From: Streptomyces sp. CB02056
GTDB taxonomy: Bacteria > Actinomycetota > Actinomycetes > Streptomycetales > Streptomycetaceae
Assembly (NCBI RefSeq): GCF_001905545.1
Contig: NZ_LIPD01000011.1
Span: 187,495-251,494, forward strand
DNA length: 64,000 nt
Direction: 5' to 3'
Under the pieces are notes generated by a model. It was not told the origin of the DNA and did not search any database. It saw only the letters and a program-made list of their open reading frames with translations. This document shows positions 33,535 through 44,200 of the stretch, piece by piece (positions within the stretch are counted from its first letter, which is position 1; each line of letters opens with the position of its first letter). A program made the position numbers and the translations under genes.

Positions 33535-34740
33535 TCAGCGCGGCTTGGCGTTGAGGTAGTTGCTGAAGGCCTTGATCTGGAAGCGCTGGAACCCGGTGAA
33601 GGAGATGCCGTCCTTGGAGCGCTTGAAGAGGCCGGGCACCGACTGGCCCTGCTTCCCGGTCGCCGCGGCGTAGTGGTAGAGCATCTTGACCCGGCGGCGG
33701 CGGATCTTCTCGTAGCGGCGCAGCAGTTCGGCGGGGGAGCCCTGGCCGGAGAGCGCCCGCCCGATCACCCAGGCGTCCTCCAGCGCCTGGTTGGCGCCCA
33801 TGCCGGTGCGCGGCGGGACGGCGTGCACCGAGTCGCCGAGCAGCGTCACCGGGCCGCGCCCCCACACCTTGGGGACCTGGTGCAGGATGTGCGGGAAGAC
33901 CTGGACGTCCTCGTCGCTGATCGACTCCAGCAGCTCGGGCAGCGGGGAGGAGAAGCCGGCGAACCGGGCCCGCAGGTTGGCCACCGCGGACTGCGGCCGG
34001 CCGTCGGCGCCGAGCGGGCCGGTGCCGTCGGGGGAGCCGGGCGCGCCGGGCGGGACCGCGTCGCCGTCCGCCCACGGCGTCTCGAAGGCCCAGTAGAGCA
34101 TGGACTCGCCGAGCGGGTGCATCACGCACAGGCCGTGCTCGCCGGCCATGGTCTGCACCCGGTTGCTGTTGGTCAGCTCCACCGGCAGCGGGGTGGTGCC
34201 GTGCCAGGTCGCCCAGCCGGTGTGCTCGGCCGGCGAGAAGCCGAAGAGGTGCTTGCGGACGAAGGAGCGGTGGCCGTCCGCGCCGATCAGCACGTCGGCC
34301 TCGATCCGCCGGCCGTCCTCGAAGGTGATCGCGACCGGCCCGTCTGTCCCCGGCGCGGGCTCGTCGATGACGGTGGCGCGGGCACCGAACCGCAGCACGC
34401 CCGGCGGCAGCGCGGCGGCCAGCACCTCGACCAGCTCGCTGCGGCGGATCACCTTGTTCGGCGAGCCGAAGTCGCGCGCGATCCGGTCGAGGTCGACCTT
34501 GACCAGCGGCTGGCCGGTCTCCGAGGTGATGTCCACCCGGTCGAGGCGGTGGCCGAGGTCGGTGTGGTCGATGCCCAGCTGGGTCAGGATGCCCGTGGCG
34601 TTCGGCCACAGGATCACCCCGTAGCCGCCCTTGCGGAGCTCGTCCGCCTGCTCGTAGAGCTCGACCTGGTGGCCGGAGCGGGTGAGCGCCAGGGCGGAGG
34701 CGACGCCGCCGAGCCCTGCACCGATGATGACGATCTTCAT
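33535..34740 (-). CDS. FAD-dependent aromatic monooxygenase (PHBH-like)
   Basis: A 401-residue group A flavoprotein monooxygenase. It shows the dinucleotide fingerprint GAGLGG at 7-12, the DG motif in VLIGADGHRSFVRK, and the FAD-ribityl GD motif LLGDSVHAVPPRTGMGANQALEDA. It would use NAD(P)H and O2 to hydroxylate a phenolic ring. Next to a dihydroxybenzoate pathway and two quinone oxidoreductases, ring oxidation toward a hydroquinone or quinone is a reasonable inference. AGGAGA precedes the ATG; 46 bp separate it from the terminal PKS gene. Confidence 0.9.
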   Translation of the reverse strand: MKIVIIGAGLGGVASALALTRSGHQVELYEQADELRKGGYGVILWPNATGILTQLGIDHTDLGHRLDRVDITSETGQPLVKVDLDRIARDFGSPNKVIRRSELVEVLAAALPPGVLRFGARATVIDEPAPGTDGPVAITFEDGRRIEADVLIGADGHRSFVRKHLFGFSPAEHTGWATWHGTTPLPVELTNSNRVQTMAGEHGLCVMHPLGESMLYWAFETPWADGDAVPPGAPGSPDGTGPLGADGRPQSAVANLRARFAGFSSPLPELLESISDEDVQVFPHILHQVPKVWGRGPVTLLGDSVHAVPPRTGMGANQALEDAWVIGRALSGQGSPAELLRRYEKIRRRRVKMLYHYAAATGKQGQSVPGLFKRSKDGISFTGFQRFQIKAFSNYLNAKPR

Positions 34741-34786
34741 GAGCTGTCTCCTGAGGAGGTTAGAACGGTGGATCAGCGGCCGGCCG

Positions 34787-37700
34787 TCAGAGGGGTCTGA
34801 GGGCGGGCTCGACGGCGTCGGCCAGCCACGCCAGCACGGTGCGCGCGGTGGTGTCGGAGTGGTCCTCCAGGACCGAGAAGTGGTCGCCGGGGGTGTCCAG
34901 GGCGGTGTGCGGGAGCGACCAGACGGCCTGCCAGCCGGCCGACTCCCGGATCTCCTCGGTCCACGGGTCGGCCGCCCGCACCAGCAGGGTCGGTACGGCG
35001 ATCCGCTCCGGGCGCCAGCCCGCGAAGAGCCGGTGGTACGCGCCCATCGCGGCCAGCCGGGTGTCGTCGGCGAGCGCGAAGGCCGACTCGCGGTCCCTCA
35101 TCGCGGCGGACATCGACGGCTCCAGCAGCGGCAGTTGGTCGTAGTCCGGGTCGTAGCTGTCGACCAGGGCCAGCCCGGCCGGGCCCGTCCCGAGCCGCTC
35201 CAGCCGGGCGGCCACCGCGTGCGCGATCCAGCCGCCGGCCGAGCGGCCGACCAGGACGAACGGCCGGCCGCCGGTGTGCCGGAGCACCGACCCGGCGTGC
35301 AGGCCGGCCAGCGCGTCCAGGTCGGCGGGCGGCAGTTCACCGGCCAGGAAGCCCGGCTGGGGCAGCACCAGGACCTCGCGGCGGCCGCGGCAGGCGGCGG
35401 CGAACCGGGCGTACTCGTGCGGGCCGGAGACCGGGCCGAAGGACGGCAGGCAGACCAGCACCGGGCCGTCCGGGCTCTGCGCGAGCCGGACCGGCTCGGC
35501 GGCCGGGGCCTCCTCGGCGGTCCGGAACGCGGGCCGGCAGCCGGCCGCGGCCTTGAGCAGGTCCAGCGCGGCCATCGAGGAACCCTGCTCGCAGGCCTGC
35601 CAGTAGAGCGTCGCCAGCGGGCCGTCCGGCTCGGCGCCTGTGGTGGCGCCCGCTCCGGCGGTCCGGCCGTCGGCGTGGGCGTCGGCCCGCTCGGCGAGGC
35701 GCTCGCGCAGGTGGGCGGCGAGCAGGGCCGAGGAGGGCTGGTCGTAGATCAGGCTGGTGGCCAGCCGGAGCCCGGTGGCCGCGCCCAGCTGGTTGCGCAG
35801 CGCCAGCGCCGTCAGCGAGTCGAAGCCGAGTTCGAGGAACCGCAGCCCCGGGTCGACCTGTTCGGGCCCCGCGTGGCCGAGCACCCCGGCCACCGCGCCG
35901 CGCACCAGGTCGAGCAGGATCCGCTCCCGCTCCACCTCCCCGGCGTCCGCCAGCCGCCCGGCCAGCCGCTCGGCGGCGGACGGGCCCGCGGTGTCCTCGG
36001 GGAACTCCCCGGCCGGCTCCGGGCGCCGGGACGGCGTACCGGCCGCGAGGTCGCGCAGCAGTGCGGGCAGCGGGCCGGGAGCGGCCCGGCGGCGGATGGC
36101 GGGCAGGTCCAGGCGGGCGGTCACCAGGGTGGCGTCCCCGGCCGCCAGCGCGGCGTCGAACAGGGCCAGGCCCTCGGCGGAGGAGAGCGGGGCCACCCCG
36201 CCGCGGACCATTCGGGACAGCTCCGCCTCGGCCAGCCCGCCGGTCATGCCGCTGGGCTGCGCCCACAGGCCCCAGGCGAGCGACTGCGCGGGCAGGCCCC
36301 GGGAGCAGCGGCGCTCGGCGAGCGCGTCGAGGAAGGCGTTGGCCGCGCCGTAGCTGGTCTGGCCCGCGCTGCCGAGGGTGGCGGCGGCGGAGGAGAACAG
36401 CACGAAGGCGGCCAGGTCGTGGCCGGCCGTCAGGTCGTGCAGGTGGACGGCGGCGTCGACCTTCGGGCGGAGCACGGTGTCCACCCGCTCGGGGGTGAGC
36501 GAGTCCAGGATGCCGTCGTCGAGGACGCCGGCGGTGTGGATGACGGCGGTGAGGGGGTGGTCGGTGGGGATGTCGGCGAGCAGGGCTGAGAGTTGGTGGC
36601 GGTCGGCGGTGTCGCAGGCGGTGACGGTGACGGTGGCGCCGAGTTCGGTGAGTTCGGTGGTGAGGTCGGCGGCGCCGGGGGCGTCGGGGCCGCTGCGGCT
36701 GGTGAGCAGCAGGTGGCGGGCGCCGTGGTCGGTGACGAGGTGGCGGGCGAGCAGGGAGCCGAGGGTGCCGGTGCCGCCGGTGACCAGCACCGTTCCGGCC
36801 GGGTCGATCGGGCGGGCCGGCTCGTGGGGGACGGGCAGCAGGCGGGCCGCGTGCGGAACGCCGTCGCGGATCACCAGCTGGGGCTCGTCGGTGGCCAGGG
36901 CGGCGGGGACCGCCGCGGCGGAGGCGGCGGAGTCGTCCAGGTCGAGCAGGGCGAACTGGCCCGGGTACTCCGCCTGGGCGGAGCGGACCAGCCCCCACAC
37001 CGGGGCCAGGGCGAGGTCGTCCAGGCCGGGGCCGGCGGCGCGGCGGGTGGCCAGGACGAGGCGGGAGGCGGCCAGCCGGGGTTCGGCGAGCCAGGCGCGG
37101 AGCAGGTCGAGGGTCCCGTTGACGGCGGCGCGGACGGCCGCCGGCAGCCCGGCGTCCGGGCCCGCCGCGGCGGGCAGGTGGTAGAGGACGGTGGCGGGGA
37201 CGGCCTCGGCGGCGGCGAGGGCGGCCAGGTCGGCGTACGGGACCAGCCCGTCGGTGGACCCGGGCCCGGCGTTGAGGACGGCGATCGGGCCGTCCGGGCG
37301 GCCGGTGCGGGCGCCCCCGACGGGCCGCCAGACCGTCCGGAACAGGGCGCCGGCCGAGGCGTCCTCGCGGGGCCCCTCCAGCCAGTAGCGGCCGCGCTGG
37401 AAGGGGTAGGTGGGCAGGTCGACCCGGCGGGCCCCGGCGAGGGCGGGGGAGAAGTCGACCGGGACGCCCCGGACGTGCAGCCGGGCGGCGGAGGCCAGGA
37501 AGGCGGTCGGGCCGCCGTGGTCGCGGCGGAGCGTGCCGCAGGTGACGGTGGGCGCGGCCGTCTCGTCCAGGGTCTCCTGGAGTCCGGGGGTGAGGACGGG
37601 GTGGGGGCTGATCTCGACGAAGGTGGTGAAGCCCTCGGCGAGCAGGGCGCGGACGGCCTCCTCCAGCCGGACGGTCCGGCGCAGGTTGCGGTACCAGTAG

Positions 37701-40078
37701 GCGGCGTCCATCGTCGTGGTGTCCAGCCACCGGCTGTCGACGGTGGAGTGGAAGGGGATGTCGGCGCCGCGCGGGGTGACGGGGGCGAGCAGGGTGAGCA
37801 GTTCGTCCTGGATCCGCTCGACGTGGGCGGAGTGGGAGGCGTAGTCGACGGGGACGCGGCGGGCGCGGATGCCGTCGGTGGTGAGGCGTTCGACGAGTTC
37901 GTCGAGGGCGTCGGCGTCTCCGGCGACGACCGTGGAGGAGGGGCCGTTGACGGCGGCGACGGAGATCCGGTCGTGCCAGGGGGTGAGGTCGATCTCCCCG
38001 GCGGGCTGGGCGACGGAGACCATGCCGCCGTTTCCGGCGATGGCGGTGATGGCCTGGGAGCGGAGGGCGACGGTGCGGGCGCCGTCCTGGAGGGAGAGCG
38101 CGCCGGCGACGGTGGCGGCGGCGATCTCGCCCTGGGAGTGGCCGATGACGGCGTCGGGCTCGATTCCGTACGCCTGCCAGAGGGCGGCGAGGGAGACCAT
38201 GACGGCCCACAGGGCGGGCTGGACGACGTCGACCCGGTCGTATCCGGGTGCGCCGTCGGCGCCGCGCAGGACGTCGAGGAGGTTCCAGTCGGTGAACTCG
38301 GCGAGGGCGTCGGCGCATTCGGTGATCCGTGCGGCGAACACCGGCTCGGTGTCGAGGAGTTCGACGGCCATGCCGGCCCACTGGGAGCCCTGGCCGGGGA
38401 ACACGAACACCGTCCGGCCGGTCACGTCCGCCGTGCCGGCCACCACGGCGGCCGGGTCCTGCCCGGCGGCGTAGGCGGCGAGCGCGGTCCGGTCGGCGCC
38501 GACCACCACCGCGCGGTGGGGGAAGGCGGAGCGGCCGGTGGCCAGCGAGTGGGCGACGTCGACGGCCGCGAGCGCGGGGTGGGCGTCCAGGTGCTCGGCG
38601 AGGCGCCCGGCCTGGGCCCGTACGGCGGCCTCGGTGCGGCCGGCCAGCAGCCACGGGGCGCCGGTGCCGGCCGACGGGGCCTGCTCCTCGCCGGGCTGCT
38701 CGGCGGGCTGCTCGGTGGGCTGCTCCTCCGGGGCCTGCTCGACGATGACGTGGGCGTTGGTGCCGCTGATCCCGAAGGAGGAGACGCCGGCCCGGCGCGG
38801 GCGGCCGGTCTCGGGCCACTCCCGCTGCTCGGTCAGCAGCTCCACCGCGCCCGCCGACCAGTCCACGTGCGAGGACGGCCGGTCCACGTGCAGGGTCCGG
38901 GGCAGCACGCCGTGCCGCAGCGCGAGCACCGTCTTGATCACCCCGGCCACCCCGGCCGCGCTCTGGGTGTGGCCGATGTTGGACTTCACCGAGCCCAGCA
39001 GCAGCGGGAGTTCACGGTCCTGGCCGTAGGCGGCGAGCAGTGCCTGGGCCTCGATCGGGTCGCCCAGGGTGGTGCCGGTGCCGTGCGCCTCGACGGCGTC
39101 CACGTCGGCGGCGGTGAGGCCGGCGGAGAGCAGGGCCTGGCGGATCACCCGCTCCTGCGCCGGGCCGTTGGGCGCGGTCAGGCCGTTGGAGGCGCCGTCC
39201 TGGTTGACGGCGCTGCCGCGCAGCACCGCGAGCACCGGGTGCCCGTTGCGGCGGGCGTCGGAGAGCCGCTCCAGCATCAGCATGCCGACGCCCTCGGAGA
39301 ACCCGGTGCCGTCCGCCGCGTCCGCGAAGGCCTTGCACCGGCCGTCCGCCGCCAGGCCCTTCTGCCGGGTGAACTCCACGAACAGTCCGGGCGTGGACAT
39401 CACCGCGACGCCGCCCGCCAGGGCCAGGTCGCAGCCCCGGCGGCGCAGCTCCTGGACCGCCAGGTGGATCGTCACCAGCGAGGAGGAGCAGGCGGTGTCC
39501 ACGGTGACGGCCGGGCCCTCCAGGCCCAGTGCGTACGAGACCCGGCCGGTGGCGACGCTGCCCGCGCTGCCGTTGCCCAGGTAGGCGGCGACCTCGTCGG
39601 GCACCTCGTCCAGCCGGGCGGCGTAGTCGTGGTACATCACGCCGGCGAACACGCCGGTCCGGCTGCCGCGCAGGGTGAGCGGGTCGATGCCGGACCGCTC
39701 GACGGCCTCCCAGGAGGTCTCCAGCAGCAGCCGCTGCTGCGGGTCCATGGCGAGGGCCTCGCGCGGGCCGATACCGAAGAAGCCGGGGTCGAACTCGGCG
39801 GCGTCGTAGAGGAACCCGCCCTGGGCGGTGGCGCTCTGCTCGCCGAGGTCCCAGCCGCGGTCGGCGGGGAACGGCCCGATGCCGTCGCCGCCCTCGGTGA
39901 GCAGCCGCCAGAAGTCCTCGGGCGTGCGCACCCCGCCGGGCAGCCGGCAGGCCATGCCGGTGACGGCGATCGGCTCGTCGGCGATCGCCGACAGCCGCTC
40001 GTTCTGCTTCCTGAGCCGCTCGTTGTCCTTGATCGAGGCGCGCAGCGCCTCGACGATCCGCTCCGGCGGGGTAGTCAT
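34787..40078 (-). CDS. Type I PKS, terminal module KS-AT(methylmalonyl)-KR-ACP-TE
   Basis: A 1763-residue single-module synthase. An N-terminal coiled-coil docking helix (about 5-33) leads to KS (Cys197 in DTACSSS, then EAHGTGT and SNIGHT). AT has Ser648 in GHSQGE and YASH at 746-749, the methylmalonyl-CoA signature. A structural sub-domain and KR follow (GGTGTLGS, LDD motif, Tyr1243), predicted B-type. ACP carries Ser1421 (LGFDSL). TE carries Ser1613 (GRSAGG) and His1733 (PGDHFS). No DH or ER is present, so the product keeps a beta-hydroxyl before release. TE implies hydrolysis or lactonisation. It starts 13 bp after the preceding PKS gene. Confidence 0.95.
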   Translation of the reverse strand: MTTPPERIVEALRASIKDNERLRKQNERLSAIADEPIAVTGMACRLPGGVRTPEDFWRLLTEGGDGIGPFPADRGWDLGEQSATAQGGFLYDAAEFDPGFFGIGPREALAMDPQQRLLLETSWEAVERSGIDPLTLRGSRTGVFAGVMYHDYAARLDEVPDEVAAYLGNGSAGSVATGRVSYALGLEGPAVTVDTACSSSLVTIHLAVQELRRRGCDLALAGGVAVMSTPGLFVEFTRQKGLAADGRCKAFADAADGTGFSEGVGMLMLERLSDARRNGHPVLAVLRGSAVNQDGASNGLTAPNGPAQERVIRQALLSAGLTAADVDAVEAHGTGTTLGDPIEAQALLAAYGQDRELPLLLGSVKSNIGHTQSAAGVAGVIKTVLALRHGVLPRTLHVDRPSSHVDWSAGAVELLTEQREWPETGRPRRAGVSSFGISGTNAHVIVEQAPEEQPTEQPAEQPGEEQAPSAGTGAPWLLAGRTEAAVRAQAGRLAEHLDAHPALAAVDVAHSLATGRSAFPHRAVVVGADRTALAAYAAGQDPAAVVAGTADVTGRTVFVFPGQGSQWAGMAVELLDTEPVFAARITECADALAEFTDWNLLDVLRGADGAPGYDRVDVVQPALWAVMVSLAALWQAYGIEPDAVIGHSQGEIAAATVAGALSLQDGARTVALRSQAITAIAGNGGMVSVAQPAGEIDLTPWHDRISVAAVNGPSSTVVAGDADALDELVERLTTDGIRARRVPVDYASHSAHVERIQDELLTLLAPVTPRGADIPFHSTVDSRWLDTTTMDAAYWYRNLRRTVRLEEAVRALLAEGFTTFVEISPHPVLTPGLQETLDETAAPTVTCGTLRRDHGGPTAFLASAARLHVRGVPVDFSPALAGARRVDLPTYPFQRGRYWLEGPREDASAGALFRTVWRPVGGARTGRPDGPIAVLNAGPGSTDGLVPYADLAALAAAEAVPATVLYHLPAAAGPDAGLPAAVRAAVNGTLDLLRAWLAEPRLAASRLVLATRRAAGPGLDDLALAPVWGLVRSAQAEYPGQFALLDLDDSAASAAAVPAALATDEPQLVIRDGVPHAARLLPVPHEPARPIDPAGTVLVTGGTGTLGSLLARHLVTDHGARHLLLTSRSGPDAPGAADLTTELTELGATVTVTACDTADRHQLSALLADIPTDHPLTAVIHTAGVLDDGILDSLTPERVDTVLRPKVDAAVHLHDLTAGHDLAAFVLFSSAAATLGSAGQTSYGAANAFLDALAERRCSRGLPAQSLAWGLWAQPSGMTGGLAEAELSRMVRGGVAPLSSAEGLALFDAALAAGDATLVTARLDLPAIRRRAAPGPLPALLRDLAAGTPSRRPEPAGEFPEDTAGPSAAERLAGRLADAGEVERERILLDLVRGAVAGVLGHAGPEQVDPGLRFLELGFDSLTALALRNQLGAATGLRLATSLIYDQPSSALLAAHLRERLAERADAHADGRTAGAGATTGAEPDGPLATLYWQACEQGSSMAALDLLKAAAGCRPAFRTAEEAPAAEPVRLAQSPDGPVLVCLPSFGPVSGPHEYARFAAACRGRREVLVLPQPGFLAGELPPADLDALAGLHAGSVLRHTGGRPFVLVGRSAGGWIAHAVAARLERLGTGPAGLALVDSYDPDYDQLPLLEPSMSAAMRDRESAFALADDTRLAAMGAYHRLFAGWRPERIAVPTLLVRAADPWTEEIRESAGWQAVWSLPHTALDTPGDHFSVLEDHSDTTARTVLAWLADAVEPALRPL

Positions 40079-41243
40079 GCTGTCCTCTTCCTCAGACGCC
40101 TGCGGGGTCCACCGAGGTGCCCAGCGCCAGTTCGACCAGGTCCGTGATGTCCATGCCGTCGATCTCGGCCGCCCGGGCCTCCTCTGCGGCCTGCTCCTCG
40201 GCGGTGCCGCCGTCGGTGCCGCCGTCGGCCTCCGCCTCGGGCAGCAGCAGCGCCCGCATCCGCTCGGCCAGCGCGCCGGCCGTCGGGTAGTCGAAGACCG
40301 CCGTCGCGGGCAGCCGCAGACCGGAGGCCTGGTAGAGCCGGTTGCGCAGCTCCACGGCCGTCACCGAGTCGAACCCGAGCTTGCTGAACGGGAGTTCGGG
40401 GTCGACCTGCTCGGCCGAGGAGTGCCCGAGCACCCCGGCGATCTGGGCCCGGACCAGGTCGAGCGCGGCACGGCGGCGGTCGGCCCCGGAGAGCGCGGCC
40501 AGCCGTTCGGCCAGCCGGCCGCCGTCCTCCCCGGTACGGGACCGGGCGGCGCGCCGCGCGGCCGGCCGGACCAGCGCGCGCAGCAGGTGCGGCACCGGGG
40601 TCCGCCCGCGCAGCACCGCGAGGTCGAGCGCGGCCGGCACCACCAGCGGGGCGGGGACGGCCAGCGCCTCGTCGAACAGGGCGAGCCCGTCCCGCTCGGA
40701 CAGCGGCACCGTGCCGCCCCGGCTCATCCGCTCCAGCTCGGCCTCGCCCAGGTGGCCGGTCATGCCGCTGGGCTGCGCCCACAGGCCCCAGGCGAGCGAC
40801 TGCGCCGGCCGCCCGGCCGCCCGGCGGCGGGCCGCGAGCGAGTCCAGGTAGGCGTTGGCGGCGGCGTAGTTGCCCTGGCCGGGGCTGCTGAAGGTGGCGG
40901 CGGCGGAGGAGAACAGGACGAAGGCGGCCAGGTCCAGCTCCGCGGTCAGCTCGTCCAGGTGCGCGGCGGCGTCGAGCTTGGGCCGCAGCACCCGGGCGAG
41001 GGCCTCGGGCGTCAGGGTCTCGACCACGGCGTCGTCGAGGACGCCGGCGGTGTGGACGACGGCGGTGAGGGGGTGGTCGGTGGGGATGTCGGCGAGTGTG
41101 GCGGCGAGTCGGTCGCGGTCGGCGGTGTCGCAGGCGGTGACGGTGACGGTGGCGCCGAGTTCGGTGAGTTCGGTGGTGAGGTCGGCGGCGCCGGGGGCGT
41201 CGGGGCCGCTGCGGCTGGTGAGCAGCAGGTGGCGGGCGCCGTG
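36599..41243. repeat. 129-bp identical runs in two KR-coding regions
   Basis: Bases 36599-36727 and 41115-41243 are identical by eye over 129 bp. Both encode the KR nucleotide-binding region in neighbouring PKS genes, embedded in a longer near-identical stretch. The identity at third codon positions exceeds what protein conservation alone needs. Confidence 0.8.
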
Positions 41244-44200
41244 TTCGGTGACGAGGTGGCGGGCGAGCAGGGCGCCGAGGGTGCCGGTGCCGCCGGTGAC
41301 CAGCACCGTCCCGGCCGGGTCGAGCGGACGGAGGTCGGCGGTCGGGGTGGCCCGGACCAGCCGGGGGGCGAACAACTCGCCCTCCCGGATGGCCAGTTGC
41401 GGCTCGCCGCTGGCCAGCGCGGCGGGCAGGACGGCGGCCGCGTCGACGGTGCCGTCGAGGTCGACCAGGACGAACCGGTCGGGGTGCTCCGCCTGCGCGG
41501 AGCGGAGCAGGCCCCAGAGCGGGGCGTGGACCAGGCCGGGCACCGGGTCGCCGGGGGTGGCGGCGACCGCGCCCCCGGTCAGCACGGCCAGCCGCGTCCC
41601 GGCGAACCGCTCGTCGGCGAGGAACTCCTGGAGCAGGCCGAGGACTTCACCGGTCACCCGGTGGGCGTCCGCCGGGGACCCGCCGTCCGCCGGCGGCGCG
41701 GGCAGGAGCAGGACCTCCGGCCCGCAGGCGGCCCCGGCCAGGGAGTCCAGGCGGTCGAGTCCGGCCAGGCCGTCCAGCCGGAGCCCGGGGACGGCCCGGT
41801 CGTCGCCGAGCACCGCCCAGCGCTCCGCCCGCCCGCCGTCGCCCGGCACGACCCGGGTCCACTCGACCCGGAAGAGCGCGTCCCGCTGCCCGCGCCGGGC
41901 GGCCCGCAGCTGACCGGCGGAGATCGTCCGGACGGCCAGCGAGGCCACCGAGGCGACGGGGGCGCCGGTCTCGTCGAACAGGGCCAGCGACACCGAGTCC
42001 GGCCCGGTGGGGGAGACCGTCACCCGCAGCGCCGTGGCGCCGGTGCCGTGCAGACGGACGCCGCTCCAGGCGAACGGCAGGCCGTTGCCCTCGGCCGCGC
42101 CCTCCCGGCGGGCCAGCCCCATGCCGTGCAGGGCGGCGTCCATCAGCGCGGGGTGCAGGCCGAAGCGGTCCGCGTCGGCGTGCGCCTGCCGCGGCAGCCG
42201 GACCTCGGTGTGCACCTGCTCGCCGAGCCGCCAGGCCCGGGTCAGGCCCCGGAACACCGGGCCGTAGCCGTAACCGGCCTGCTCCAGGCGGTCGTAGAAG
42301 CCGTCCAGGTCGACGGGGGCGGCGCCGGCCGGCGGCCAGGGCCCGCTCTCGGCGGGGGCCTGGGCGTCGTCGGCGGCGAGCAGACCGCCGGCGTGCCGGG
42401 TCCACGGCTCGCCGTGCGGGGCGTCCTGGGGGCGGCCGTAGACGGCCACCGGCCGCAGGCCGGACTCGTCGGCCGCGCCGACCACGGCCTGCAGGACGAC
42501 GGCGCCGCGCTCGGGGAGGATCAGCGGGACCTCGATGGCCAGGTCCTCGACCAGGCCGCAGCCGACCTCGTCACCGGCGCGGACGGCCAGCTCCACGAAG
42601 GCCGTACCGGGCAGCAGGACGGTGCCGGAGACGGCGTGGTCGGCCAGCCACGGGTGACTGCGCAGCGACAGCAGGCCGGTGAGCACCACCCCGTCGCCCT
42701 CGGCCAGCGGCAGGGCCGCGCCGAGCAGCGGGTGGTCGGTGGCGCCGAGACCGGCCGCGGTGACGTCCCCGGTGCCGGAGGAGGGCTCCAGCCAGTAGCG
42801 CTCGTGCTGGAAGGGGTAGGTGGGCAGGTCGACCGGGCGGGCGCCGGCCGAGCGGCCGGAGAGGTCCACCGCCACGCCGCGCACCCAGAGTTCGGCGGCG
42901 GAGGCCAGGAAGCGGGCGAGCCCGCCCTGGTCGCGGCGGAGCGTGCCGCAGGCGACGGTGGGGGCGGTCGCCTCGTCCAGGGTCTCCTGGAGTCCGGGGG
43001 TGAGGACGGGGTGGGGGCTGATCTCGACGAAGGTGGTGAAGCCCTCGGCGAGCAGGGCGCGGACGGCCTCCTCCAGCTGCACCGGGTGGCGGAGGTTGCG
43101 GTACCAGTACGCGGCGTCGAAGGCGGCGGTGTCGGTCCAGCGGCTGTCCAGGGTGGACCAGAACGGGACCTTCGGGGGCCGGGGGCGCAGGTCGGCCAGG
43201 GCGGTGAGCAGGTCGTCCTGGATCCGCTCGACGTGGGCCGAGTGGGAGGCGTAGTCGACGGGGACGCGGCGGACGCGGATGCCGTCGGTGGTGAGGCGTT
43301 CGAGGAGTTCGTCGAGGGCGTCGGCGTCTCCGGCGACGACGGTGGAGGTGGGGCCGTTGACGGCGGCGACGGAGATCCGGTCCTGCCAGGGGGTGAGGTC
43401 GATGTCCTCGGCCGGGAGGGCGATGGAGACCATGCCGCCGTTTCCGGCGATGGCGGTGATGGCTTGGGAGCGCAGGGCGACGACGCGGGCGCCGTCCTGG
43501 AGGGTGAGGGCGCCGGCGACGGTGGCGGCGGCGATCTCGCCCTGGGAGTGGCCGATGACGGCGTCGGGCTGGACGCCGTGGGCCTGCCAGAGGGTGGCGA
43601 GGGAGACCATGACGGCCCAGAGGGCGGGCTGGACGACGTCGACCCGGTCGTAGCCGGGTGCGCCGTCGGCGCCGCGCAGGATGTCGATCAGGTTCCAGTC
43701 GGTGAACTCGGCGAGGGCGTCGGCGCATTCGGCGATCCGGGCGGCGAACACCGGCTCGCTGTCGAGGAGTTCGACGGCCATCCCGACCCACTGCGAGCCC
43801 TGCCCGGGGAACACGAACACCGTCCGGCCGGTGACGTCCGCCGTACCGGAGGCGAAGTCCCCGAGGGCGTCGTGGAGTTCGGCGGTGGTGGCGCCGACCA
43901 CCGCCGCGCGGTGGACGAAGCCGGAGCGGGACGAGGCCAGCGAGGAGGCGAGGTCGGCGGGGATGAGCGCCGGGTCGGCGGCGAGCAGCTCGCGCAGCCG
44001 CGCGCCCTGGTCCCGGAGCGCGGCCGGGCTCTTGGCGGAGAAGGCCAGCGCGACCGGGCCGGTCGGCGCGGCCGAGGGGGTCTCGACCAAGGGAGCCTCG
44101 ACCGGCGGGGCCTGCTCCAGCACGACGTGGGCGTTGGTGCCGCTGACGCCGAAGGAGGAGACGCCGGCCCGGCGCGGGCGGCCGGTCTCCGGCCACGCGC

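Noticed and set aside
33485..34609. N-terminal extension of the quinone oxidoreductase frame
   Set aside because: The upstream part is a shadow of the monooxygenase gene; the family start MKII lies at 33484.
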